Assembly: GCA_902810755.1 (NCBI GenBank)
Contig: CADDYT010000095.1
Span: 1-24,104, forward strand
Direction: 5' to 3'
Source: Chloroflexota bacterium
GTDB lineage: Bacteria; Chloroflexota; Ktedonobacteria; Ktedonobacterales; Ktedonobacteraceae
Length of the DNA: 24,104 nucleotides
A program made the translations under genes and the position numbers. Below the pieces are notes generated by a model that saw nothing but the letters and a program-made list of their open reading frames with translations, was not told the origin of the DNA and did not search any database. How positions within the stretch are numbered: the stretch's first letter is position 1; each line of letters opens with the position of its first letter. Of this stretch, positions 7,014 to 13,509 are shown in pieces.

Positions 7014-7841
7014 TCAGGAAGCTTTGCGGCTGCGATATTCCTGGGTCAACTGGCCGATCAACTCTCTGGCGCCGTTGAAGCTCAGGGTGTCGGGGTTCTC
7101 TGGCTCCGGCCTGCCCAGGCGCTCGCACAGCTTGCGAATGCTTGACAACTGCTGCTCCGTCGCCGTCGCCGCCTCGCCCTCGCCCTCGGCTTCGCCGCTT
7201 CCGTTCGCGCCGGATGTTACCGCGTGCAGGCCGCTGCCGTTGCCACCGGTCTTGCTCGCGCCGTTGGTCGGGACGGGGCGCACGGCGGAAACGACCGGTC
7301 TGCGGGCTGTGCCATGGCCACTCGTGCTGCCACCGGCGCTATTCCCGTTGCCGTTGCCGCTGAAGTTGCTCTCCGCCGCAACGGCGCGCTCGACCGGGCT
7401 GTCGACGATGCGATGCTCCTCATTGAGTTCTGGCGCAAACTGTGTGCCGTATCCCAGTGCCGCTAAGGCTCGCCCTATCGCTCCAGTCTCACTTTTCTCG
7501 AGGTAGTCCGGGAAGGATGCGGCCTTTTCCATCTTTGTTCCGGTAGCAATCCCACCCTTCCCGTCCTTAACGGTCGCACGGAAAATGGCGATGCCTCTGG
7601 CCGTCTTGATGACCTTCTCGCTGCGCCGCTTCTCCTGATTCCAGACGTAGGTCTCTTCCTCAGTCTCTTTATCGAGATCGAGGTGAACCAGTTCGGTCTC
7701 GATCGTCCCGTTCGGACATTCCTGTCGGAACCAGACGAGACGCCACTGAACAGGCAGGTACTCAGTTGAACCCTGCCTGTTCTTGATGTTCATCAGATGT
7801 TCCCTTGGGTTGAAAGGGATGTTGCTGGTATTTTCACTCAT
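7014..7841 (-). CDS. Rad52/DdrA-like presumed single-strand annealing protein
   Basis: This 275-aa protein has three parts. Residues 1-150 form a compact domain with YLPVQWRLVWFR (28-39), a RGIAIFRATV strand (82-91) and the motif EKSETGAIGRALAALGYG (115-132). The last resembles the conserved helix of Rad52/DdrA-like and phage annealing proteins. Residues 152-227 are a Gly/Asn/Ser/Ala-rich linker. Residues 228-270 (ATEQQLSSIRKLCERLG, then GARELIGQLTQEY) form a small helical domain seen at the C-terminus of several recombination-related proteins. Such proteins bind ssDNA and promote annealing; that role is inferred from motif resemblance. The ATG at 7841 has TAGGAG 9 nt upstream. No phage genes surround it, so it looks chromosomal. 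A consensus promoter with an adjoining palindrome precedes it, suggesting tightly repressed, inducible expression. Confidence 0.7.
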   Translation of the reverse strand: MSENTSNIPFNPREHLMNIKNRQGSTEYLPVQWRLVWFRQECPNGTIETELVHLDLDKETEEETYVWNQEKRRSEKVIKTARGIAIFRATVKDGKGGIATGTKMEKAASFPDYLEKSETGAIGRALAALGYGTQFAPELNEEHRIVDSPVERAVAAESNFSGNGNGNSAGGSTSGHGTARRPVVSAVRPVPTNGASKTGGNGSGLHAVTSGANGSGEAEGEGEAATATEQQLSSIRKLCERLGRPEPENPDTLSFNGARELIGQLTQEYRSRKAS

Positions 7842-7886
7842 CGCTCAATGCTCCTAATCCGCCAGTCTATGACCTTGTTGTACCAG

Positions 7887-7904
7887 TTAGAATTTTTGTT
7901 CTAA
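7887..7904. promoter_or_regulatory. Palindromic operator candidate
   Basis: The perfect inverted repeat TTAGAA/TTCTAA with a 6-nt centre begins one base downstream of the -10 box of the Rad52-like gene, covering the expected transcription start. Read on the plus strand it resembles the AGTAC-N4-GTTCT style of LexA box described in cyanobacteria, with two mismatches in the left half-site. Which repressor binds is unknown. Confidence 0.5.
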
Positions 7905-7905
7905 T

Positions 7906-7934
7906 ATTATAGCCTGCCAGACACCTTCTGTCAA
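7906..7934 (-). promoter_or_regulatory. Perfect-consensus promoter of the Rad52-like gene
   Basis: On the minus strand TTGACA (7929-7934) and TATAAT (7906-7911) are separated by exactly 17 bp, the ideal housekeeping sigma-factor promoter. Such strength, with a palindrome overlapping the start point, is typical of a gene kept silent by a repressor. The leader would be about 60 nt. Confidence 0.75.
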
Positions 7935-7984
7935 GTTTCAGGCTACTTTGTTATTCTTTTCGCGGCGCTGGAAGGCGGTAATAC

Positions 7985-8021
7985 GTTCGTAGCTGCCTGC
8001 TGATAGCGGGCAGCTACGAAC
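7985..8021 (-). terminator. Strong hairpin after the DUF3054 gene
   Basis: A 13-bp perfect stem (7985-7997 with 8009-8021) extends to 16 pairs with one G-T pair and closes on the loop TGATA. It begins 28 bp past the DUF3054 stop codon, where the long ccm transcript should end. There is no T-run, so it may be a processing or Rho-type end, or simply a small palindromic repeat. Confidence 0.45.
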
Positions 8022-8049
8022 CTCAAGATATACGAGATTAAGAAGGCGA

Positions 8050-8538
8050 TCACTTCCGGTTCCTCATCTGATTGGTGAGGGCGTAGGGCCAGCGCCAGAC
8101 GAGCAGGAGGATGAGGTTAGTGATCAGGGCGATGGCGGCGAAGGTGGCCGGCGGGATGGCGTGATCCACGAAGAGGCCGCGCAGGGCCATCGCGACGGGC
8201 CAGGAGAGAATCCAGGCCAGGATGGTGCGCTGCGCCATTTTGCGCGGGCTGCTCATCAGCGCGCGGCGGTAGGCGCCGACGAAGGGCGCAACGAGGAACC
8301 AGCCTGCCGCGAAGGGCAGCGAGGTGAGGAAGATTTGCCAGATATCTGAGACCTCTCCATGACTGCGCCGCCCGATGGTGGCGAAAACGAGAAAGACGAG
8401 GAAGTCGCCCAGCACGAGCGTGCCGATACGCTGCCATTCGGGTATGGGCCGCGCTCCCCGGCGCGCTGTATTGTTTGTCACAGCGGTCTCGGTTGCGCTG
8501 CCAGCGTTAAGACGAGCTGTTCTACTGGTTTTTGGCAT
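8050..8538 (-). CDS. DUF3054 family membrane protein
   Basis: The 162-aa product has a hydrophilic N-terminus (1-35) and four hydrophobic segments near 39-56, 68-88, 105-125 and 130-148. The stretch LGDFLVFLVFATIGRRSHGE (43-62) matches the DUF3054 signature: an Asp in the first membrane helix followed by the IGRRSHGE loop. The function of the family is unknown. The ATG at 8538 has AAAAGGA about 10 nt upstream. It follows ccmD by 55 bp on the same strand and is probably the last gene of the ccm transcript. A TATAAT-like element within that gap could add an internal promoter. Its place in the operon need not mean a role in cytochrome biogenesis. Confidence 0.8.
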   Translation of the reverse strand: MPKTSRTARLNAGSATETAVTNNTARRGARPIPEWQRIGTLVLGDFLVFLVFATIGRRSHGEVSDIWQIFLTSLPFAAGWFLVAPFVGAYRRALMSSPRKMAQRTILAWILSWPVAMALRGLFVDHAIPPATFAAIALITNLILLLVWRWPYALTNQMRNRK

Positions 8539-8593
8539 GGTGGTATTGTCCTTTTGTAAGAGCGCAATCGATAGCGTTCCTCCAAATTATATC

Positions 8594-8779
8594 CTATTTC
8601 GTCTCTGTTTGCGCCTTGCGTTCCTGCTCGCGTTCGTGTTCATGCACGAGTTCTTCGACGGCGGCGAGTTCGGTGCGCACGGCACGGATGCGCATGGTGA
8701 TGAAGGCGAGATAGATGAAAAGGGCGACCCAGACGACGGCGTAGGCGGCGACCAGGTAGGTGACTCCTTCTCCTTGCAT
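8594..8779 (-). CDS. ccmD: CcmD-like small membrane protein
   Basis: A 61-aa protein with one membrane helix (about 7-28, TYLVAAYAVVWVALFIYLAFIT) followed by a charged, Glu-rich cytoplasmic helix. This is the size and topology of CcmD, which helps release holo-CcmE from the CcmABC complex. The ATG at 8779 has AGAGGAGG 7-8 nt upstream and lies 20 bp after ccmC, the standard position for ccmD. The open frame continues upstream inside ccmC, but that part is antisense-like shadow coding. The protein is too short for a sequence-only assignment; context makes it convincing. Confidence 0.85.
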   Translation of the reverse strand: MQGEGVTYLVAAYAVVWVALFIYLAFITMRIRAVRTELAAVEELVHEHEREQERKAQTETK

Positions 8780-8799
8780 GGAAAAAACCTCCTCTGACG

Positions 8800-9552
8800 T
8801 TATTCGACGCTGGCACGCAGGAGCCGGGCCTGCGTCTGCAATTTCTGGAACTGGTAGACCTGGATCATCAGGAAGCAGTAGAGCAGGGTGAAGGTGGCCA
8901 GCGAGAGCATGAGGGCGAGCAGCATCTGCGGCGGCAGGTTGGGCGAGGAGCCGATGGGCAGCACGGCCTGCGGGTGCAGCGTGCGCCACCAGTTGACCGA
9001 CTCGTAGATGATGGGAACATCGATGACGCCGACGATGCCCAGCACGGCTCCGGCCCGCGCGCCGGCAGGGGTGTGGCCCATGTAGCTGCGTAGCATGAGA
9101 TAGGCGATGTAGATGAACCAGAGAATGAGCGTGGTGGTGAGGCGAGCATCCCACGTCCACCACGTTCCCCAGATCGGTCGGCCCCAGAGCGAGCCGGTGA
9201 TGAGGGTGACGGTGATGAAGACAACGCCGATCTCGGCAGCGGCCCGCGCAATCCAGTCCCAGCGTTCGTCCTGTTTCCACAGGTAGACGACGCCCGCGAC
9301 GGCCAGCACGCAGAAGGAAAGCATGCCGAGCCAGGCTGACGGAACGTGGAAGTAGAAGATACGCTGCGCGTCGCCCTCGATGGCGTCGGTCGGCGCGTAG
9401 ATCAGGTCTGCCCAGATGGAGACCAGCATGCCGACGAGCGAGAGCGCGCCCAGCACGATGGAAACAACGGGCAGGCGGTCTGGCCGCGACCCGTGTGCGG
9501 CTGTAGCTGCCGCTCGCGGCTTTGTTTCAGTTGTGCGATTTGCTAATGCCAT
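8800..9552 (-). CDS. ccmC: Heme exporter/handling protein CcmC
   Basis: CcmC presents heme to the chaperone CcmE at the outer face of the membrane. The 250-aa protein has six membrane helices. The tryptophan-rich WWD motif, WGRPIWGTWWTWDARL, lies at 123-138, and the two conserved external histidines are H69 (YFHVPSAW) and H193 (WWRTLHPQ). The start chosen is the ATG at 9552 (MALANRT). The open frame extends nine codons further, but those lie in the REP-like element. The ribosome-binding site is weak (GGGGA, about 9 nt upstream) and is partly supplied by the end of that element. The repeat separates it from ccmB by 136 bp, the second widest gap inside the operon. Confidence 0.95.
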   Translation of the reverse strand: MALANRTTETKPRAAATAAHGSRPDRLPVVSIVLGALSLVGMLVSIWADLIYAPTDAIEGDAQRIFYFHVPSAWLGMLSFCVLAVAGVVYLWKQDERWDWIARAAAEIGVVFITVTLITGSLWGRPIWGTWWTWDARLTTTLILWFIYIAYLMLRSYMGHTPAGARAGAVLGIVGVIDVPIIYESVNWWRTLHPQAVLPIGSSPNLPPQMLLALMLSLATFTLLYCFLMIQVYQFQKLQTQARLLRASVE

Positions 9553-9561
9553 AGGATCAGT

Positions 9562-9670
9562 TCCCCAGGGTACCCGCAAGGGGTACCCCTACTATATACG
9601 CCCCTCGCCGCCCCACTCACGCCAGTGCTGGCGTATAGAGCAGGGGTACCCCTTGCGGGTACCCTGGGGA
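9562..9670. repeat. REP-like inverted pair, family A copy 3 (ccmB-ccmC gap)
   Basis: Perfect 29-bp arms (9562-9590, 9642-9670) flank a 51-nt loop. Each arm is an internal hairpin with stem GGGTACC/GGTACCC around GCAAG, followed by CTACTATATACG on the left and a slightly diverged tail on the right. The element ends 9 bp before the ccmC ATG. Confidence 0.92.
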
Positions 9671-9688
9671 GGGCCTGGGGCCGGATTG

Positions 9689-10363
9689 CTATTCCTCTAT
9701 TACATACTCAAATGTGAGCATGGAAACGCTCAGGAAGATAATGTCGAATGCGATCATCAGGCCGAGCCAGGGCGGTTCGCCGGGCGATGGGCCGGTTGGA
9801 ACCATCAGGGAGCCGGTGGCGCGCACGGCGCCGATGACGACCGGGACGATCAAGGGAAAGACGAGAATGGGCAGCAGGACATCGCGGGCCGAAGTCGCGG
9901 CAGCCATCGCAGAAAAGAGCGTTCCCACAGAGGCGATGCCCAGCGTCCCGGCGAGGACGATGAGCAGCAGCGGCCCCGTGAAGAGCGGGATGTTGAAGAG
10001 CGCCGCGAAGACGGGCAGGGCGATGATTTCGACCACGCCAATAAAGAGCATATTGCCCAGCAGTTTGGCAAGATAAATGGCCCTGCGGTCAACCGGGCAG
10101 AGCAGGAGGCGGTCCAGCGAGCCTTTTTCGCGCTCGGCGGCGATGGTGCGACCGAGGCCAAGCAGGCTGGCGAAGATGAAGGCGACCCAGAGCGCGCCGG
10201 GTGCGACGGCGGCTTTGTTGTCCACGCGCAGATCGAAGGCGAAATTGAAGATGACGAGGACGAGCAGGGCGAAGAGGCCCATGCCGAGCCAGACCTGCTT
10301 GCTGCGCAGTTCGCAGCGCACATCTTTCCAGAGAATGGCCCACACCTGCACCCAGAAGCTCAT
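9689..10363 (-). CDS. ccmB: Heme exporter subunit CcmB
   Basis: CcmB is the membrane subunit that joins CcmA and CcmC in the ATP-driven release of heme-loaded CcmE. The 224-aa length, six hydrophobic segments and the segment SLLGLGRTIAAEREKGSLDRLLLCPVDR (about 66-93), characteristic of CcmB, identify it. The ATG at 10363 overlaps the ccmA stop codon as ATGA and has a strong AGGAGGTG upstream, indicating translational coupling and a fixed stoichiometry with CcmA. Confidence 0.95.
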   Translation of the reverse strand: MSFWVQVWAILWKDVRCELRSKQVWLGMGLFALLVLVIFNFAFDLRVDNKAAVAPGALWVAFIFASLLGLGRTIAAEREKGSLDRLLLCPVDRRAIYLAKLLGNMLFIGVVEIIALPVFAALFNIPLFTGPLLLIVLAGTLGIASVGTLFSAMAAATSARDVLLPILVFPLIVPVVIGAVRATGSLMVPTGPSPGEPPWLGLMIAFDIIFLSVSMLTFEYVIEE

Positions 10364-11073
10364 CGCAGCACCTCCTGATAGACTTGCCGCACGCTCTCTG
10401 CTCCCAGTTCGTGTGTGGGACGGCGATAGACCACGCGCCCGTTGTGCAGCATAAGGATAGTGTCGCTCAACGCCATTGCGCGCTCCAGGCGATGCGTGGT
10501 GAAAATGAGGGTGCCGCCCTGCGAGCGGTGTTCGTCCAGAAGCGTTTCTAAGAGCGCGTTGCCCTCTTCGTCCAGGCCGGTGTCCGGCTCGTCGAGCAGG
10601 AGCAGGCGCGGGGAGTGCAGCAGCGCGCGCGCCAGGGAGAGACGCTGCGCCTGCCCGCGAGAGAACGTACCGACGCGCTCGCCTGCCTTGCGTTCCAGCC
10701 CGACGCGGCTCAGCAGAGCCAGCGCGCGCGCGCGCCCGTTACGCACAGAGTACATGCGAGCGAAAAAGAGCAGGTTTTCCAGCGCCGTCAGTTCGTCGTA
10801 GAGGTAGGGCTGGTGGGCTACGAAGCCGACGAGCGAGCGAAGCTGCTGCGCGTCCTCCACGATGTCCCGTCCGGCGATGGAGACGCGGCCTCCGTTCGGC
10901 TTCGTCAGCGCGGCCAGGATACGCAGCAGCGTCGTCTTGCCCGCGCCGTTGGGGCCGAGCAGGGCGGCGCGCTCGCCTGCCTCCACCGTCAGGTCGATGC
11001 CGCGCAGGACGGGTTTCAGGCCAAAGCTCTTTTTAAGGCTGCATATCTCCACGCAGGGACTGCTCGCGCTCAC
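10360..11073 (-). CDS. ccmA: Heme exporter ATP-binding subunit CcmA
   Basis: CcmA is the cytoplasmic ATPase of the CcmABCD complex. Of 237 aa, Walker A is GPNGAGKTT (40-48), the Q-loop lies near H87-Q88, the ABC signature is FSRGQAQR (137-144; the first Gly of LSGGQ is Arg, a change often seen in CcmA), and Walker B is LLLLDEPDTGLD (157-168), followed by the switch His in TTHR. The GTG start at 11073 has AAAAGGAGG upstream and overlaps the preceding gene's stop as GTGA. The 3' end overlaps ccmB. Confidence 0.95.
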   Translation of the reverse strand: MSASSPCVEICSLKKSFGLKPVLRGIDLTVEAGERAALLGPNGAGKTTLLRILAALTKPNGGRVSIAGRDIVEDAQQLRSLVGFVAHQPYLYDELTALENLLFFARMYSVRNGRARALALLSRVGLERKAGERVGTFSRGQAQRLSLARALLHSPRLLLLDEPDTGLDEEGNALLETLLDEHRSQGGTLIFTTHRLERAMALSDTILMLHNGRVVYRRPTHELGAESVRQVYQEVLR

Positions 11074-12374
11074 AACGCCTCCTTTTCGCTCAGCAGGGCG
11101 CGCAGCCGCGCTTTTGTTCTGGCCCGCTTCTCCTGGTACGCGGCCTTCGAGATTTTACCCTCCTCAAAGCTTCTGTCGAGCGCCAGCAATTCCTGGAGCA
11201 GGGCCTGTTCTTGCTCCCGCGGGCTGTTGCTCCTCTTGCCATTGCCGTTGACAGCAGCTTTCGTGGTTCTGTTACCAACGCCGGTCACTTTCGGGTTTGA
11301 GCTTTGCGCGGCTTTCGCGCCTTTTGCCGTCTTGCCATTGCTGGCTACCTTGCCCTCGCTCTCCGGCTGGCGACGCGCGCGATACAGGAACCACGTGACG
11401 GCCAGGATGGCAAGCATGACGAGCAGGCCGACGATGAGCCAGAGGATGATGGGATTGATGCTGTTATCGGCGGGGATCAGGGCCTTGTTGACGGGCAGAC
11501 CCTCGATCTCAGCGTGAATCTCGTTGCCCTGCAACAGCTTCTGCCCCTGCAAGAGCAGGTAGGGGTGATTGTTGGCGGTGGTGATGCCCTGCGAGGTGAG
11601 GGCGCTGGACGTGGCATGCAACTCGCTCGGCACCATCAGGGAAAGCTGCACCGTCGGCAGCATCACATCATAGCGAAAATCGTAGGTTGAGCTGGTGTAC
11701 GGGATGTCGAAGGTGAAGGAAAATCCCGAACTGCCCGGCGGCAGGGCGGCATCGCTGGCAAAGCCGGTACTGACAGCAACCGCGTGATAGCCGTTGAAGC
11801 CGTCGCCAAGCGAGACGTTGCGCGCCCCCACCGGCAGCGAGAAGAGCAGGGCGTCGGGCTTGCTCGTGCCGTTGCCCGTGTTGAGCGAGCCGACAAAGGT
11901 GTGCGTCGTCAGATTCTGGAACAGGTACAGTTCCGAGACGGTCACGCTGTTCTTCGAGGCATCCGGCTTCTGAAACAGGATCGTCACCTGCACAACGGCA
12001 ATATCCTTTGTACTCGTCGTTGCCTCATAAACGGTCAGATTCACCTGCTGCACCGACTTCTTATCCAGATGGACGAGGTCGCTGGTATACTGCGCCCCCT
12101 CGTAGTCGGTGAACAGCGCGTAGGCGGTAGATGAGTCGGTAGCGAGATTGGAAAAGGAAAACGAGCCGTGCGCGTCCGTCGTCACCTTTGTCAGATCGCG
12201 CGCGCTATTGCCCTGCGCCATCTGCAATGTCACGCTCTGCCCCGCCACCGGCGCGTTATGGTTCGTCCCATTCAACAACTGCCCGTAGATACGCCCGCTG
12301 CTGGCGGCGAAAGCGCAAGGGGTGAAAAATAGTAAGGATAGGATAAGGATACTGACTCCCAGCAGGATAGCCAT
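11070..12374 (-). CDS. Exported single-pass membrane protein of the ccm operon
   Basis: From the ATG at 12374 the 434-aa protein begins with a signal peptide (1-24, hydrophobic core ILLGVSILILSLLFF). An immunoglobulin-like/carboxypeptidase-regulatory fold follows (about 28-105: GRIYGQLLNG, then TTDAHGSFSFSNL), then a larger beta-rich extracytoplasmic region to about 300, a membrane helix (308-331), and a basic, Gly/Asn-rich cytoplasmic tail. The tail ends in a helical pair at 388-434 (LLALDRSFEEGKISKAAYQEK). The frame remains open to an ATG at 12563, but those 63 codons translate a REP-like repeat and would bury the signal peptide, so they are rejected. It overlaps ccmA by a GTGA junction. 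Function is unknown; an extracytoplasmic scaffold for cytochrome assembly is a reasonable guess. Confidence 0.75.
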   Translation of the reverse strand: MAILLGVSILILSLLFFTPCAFAASSGRIYGQLLNGTNHNAPVAGQSVTLQMAQGNSARDLTKVTTDAHGSFSFSNLATDSSTAYALFTDYEGAQYTSDLVHLDKKSVQQVNLTVYEATTSTKDIAVVQVTILFQKPDASKNSVTVSELYLFQNLTTHTFVGSLNTGNGTSKPDALLFSLPVGARNVSLGDGFNGYHAVAVSTGFASDAALPPGSSGFSFTFDIPYTSSTYDFRYDVMLPTVQLSLMVPSELHATSSALTSQGITTANNHPYLLLQGQKLLQGNEIHAEIEGLPVNKALIPADNSINPIILWLIVGLLVMLAILAVTWFLYRARRQPESEGKVASNGKTAKGAKAAQSSNPKVTGVGNRTTKAAVNGNGKRSNSPREQEQALLQELLALDRSFEEGKISKAAYQEKRARTKARLRALLSEKEAL

Positions 12375-12410
12375 AGCCGATGGGGTACCCGATCTCAAGA
12401 TACCCGATCC

Positions 12411-12528
12411 CAGGGTACCCGCAAGGGGCACCCCTACTATACGCGAATCCGTTTGCACACGCCGCGTGCAAACGATGGTGCGCGGAGATGGAGCGTATAT
12501 AGTAGGGGTACCCCTTGCGGGTACCCTG
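12411..12528. repeat. REP-like inverted pair, family A copy 4
   Basis: The left unit (12411-12443) and right unit (12494-12528) pair over their length, with one mismatch and a 2-nt deletion in the left tail. Internal hairpins use GGGTACC/GGTACCC around GCAAG. The loop holds a separate perfect 8-bp palindrome (GTTTGCAC/GTGCAAAC, 12451-12473). Additional GGTACCCGATC-like fragments at 12383-12410 suggest further degraded copies. Confidence 0.9.
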
Positions 12529-12546
12529 TTGGCAGGGAGGTCAGGT

Positions 12547-12927
12547 CTATGTAATCTGTTCATCCTGTTCTTTCAATTTCTGCAACTGCTGTTCGATCAT
12601 CTCATCGAGTTCCTGCTCGCGGTCATAGCGGGCTTTGAGTTCGCGCAGGGCGCGGCGCGTATAGCGTTCGCGCAGGGCGCGGTAATCGGCTGCGGTAATG
12701 TTGCCTAGCTGATAATCAAGCTCTACCTCGTGCAGCGCGGCGCGCGCCGCCTGCTCTCGCTCTGTCTGCCCGCCATCGGTTGAAGCCGACGAGGCGGGTG
12801 AAGCGATACCGGCATTATCATCCTGTGTCAGTTTGCCGCGCCTGCTCGCGCGCGCGCTGTAGAGCGGCTGAAGCACGAAGACGAGCGATAACAGGCCGAG
12901 CGCGACAGCGAGTAATAGAGAATCCAT
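12547..12927 (-). CDS. CcmI-like cytochrome c biogenesis protein
   Basis: The 126-aa protein has one N-terminal membrane helix (about 3-24) and a cytoplasmic helical region with AALHEVELDYQLGNITAADYRALRERYTRRAL (about 63-94). This pattern is typical of the N-terminal part of CcmI/CycH, which in other bacteria chaperones apocytochromes and works with CcmF and CcmH. The periplasmic TPR domain of full-length CcmI is absent. The gene follows the ccmH stop codon directly (TAA then ATG) with GGAGG 8 nt upstream. The same helical motif recurs at the tail of the next protein in the operon. The call is by motif and context. Confidence 0.65.
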   Translation of the reverse strand: MDSLLLAVALGLLSLVFVLQPLYSARASRRGKLTQDDNAGIASPASSASTDGGQTEREQAARAALHEVELDYQLGNITAADYRALRERYTRRALRELKARYDREQELDEMIEQQLQKLKEQDEQIT

Positions 12928-13509
12928 TTAATCGGCCTCCGTCTGCTGCTTTTCATGGCGTGCATATTGTGATGCAAAAACAGGGTCGTCGGCAGCCAGT
13001 TCCGCTTCAAGCTGCTGCCGGTAGAGGGCGAAATCCCCTTCATCGAGATCATCTGCCTCTGCCCCGGTATCGTTCCCTTTCGCTGTGCCGCCGGGGGCAA
13101 GCGAGGAGGCGGACCAGTCGCGCAGGATGAAAAACAGGAGTATGCAGCCGCCGGTAAAGAGGCCAAAGGGGACGAGGTAGGCGAGCATACTGAAGCCCTG
13201 CCAGGGGGGCGACCAGAGAATTTGCTGGCCGTAGCGGCTGACAAAGTAATCGATGACCTGCTGCTCCGATTCGCCAGATTGCAGCCGCTGGCGAATGACC
13301 GCGCGCATCTGCTGCGCGATCAGCGAGGGAGAGTCGGCCACCGATTCGTCCTGGCAGACGGGGCATTTCAACTGCGAAGCCACGTCCTGCACTTTCTGGT
13401 CAAGCGTCTTCTGCGGCGGTGTCGCAATCATGACATACGACCAGATGGCCGCCAGGACCGCCACCACCACCAGCACGAGCAGCAGGGGACGCCAGCGTTT
13501 CATTTTCAT
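12928..13509 (-). CDS. ccmH: Cytochrome c maturation protein CcmH
   Basis: CcmH is a membrane-anchored thiol-disulfide protein that reduces the apocytochrome heme-binding cysteines. The 193-aa protein has a signal anchor (8-28), the redox motif LKCPVCQDESVADS (C49, C52) in a helical external domain, conserved DYFVSRYGQQILWSPPWQG (about 87-105), a second membrane helix near 109-127 and a cytoplasmic tail with DEGDFALYRQQLEAEL. The ATG at 13509 overlaps the ccmF stop and has GAGGAGG upstream. Its presence matters because the neighbouring CcmE is of the cysteine type. Confidence 0.94.
   Translation of the reverse strand: MKMKRWRPLLLVLVVVAVLAAIWSYVMIATPPQKTLDQKVQDVASQLKCPVCQDESVADSPSLIAQQMRAVIRQRLQSGESEQQVIDYFVSRYGQQILWSPPWQGFSMLAYLVPFGLFTGGCILLFFILRDWSASSLAPGGTAKGNDTGAEADDLDEGDFALYRQQLEAELAADDPVFASQYARHEKQQTEAD

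Noticed and set aside
6446..7128. Several short frames with peptides like VGPPLAAGL and IVGPPLAGG
   Set aside because: They are translations of the family A repeat on either strand, not genes.
9416..10378. A 320-codon plus-strand frame over ccmB and the repeat
   Set aside because: It reads through the REP-like element and antisense to ccmB; the composition is low-complexity Glu/Gly/Arg.
6587..12528. CRISPR array
   Set aside because: The repeats are few, kilobases apart, self-complementary and in inverted pairs, with no regular spacers and no cas genes.
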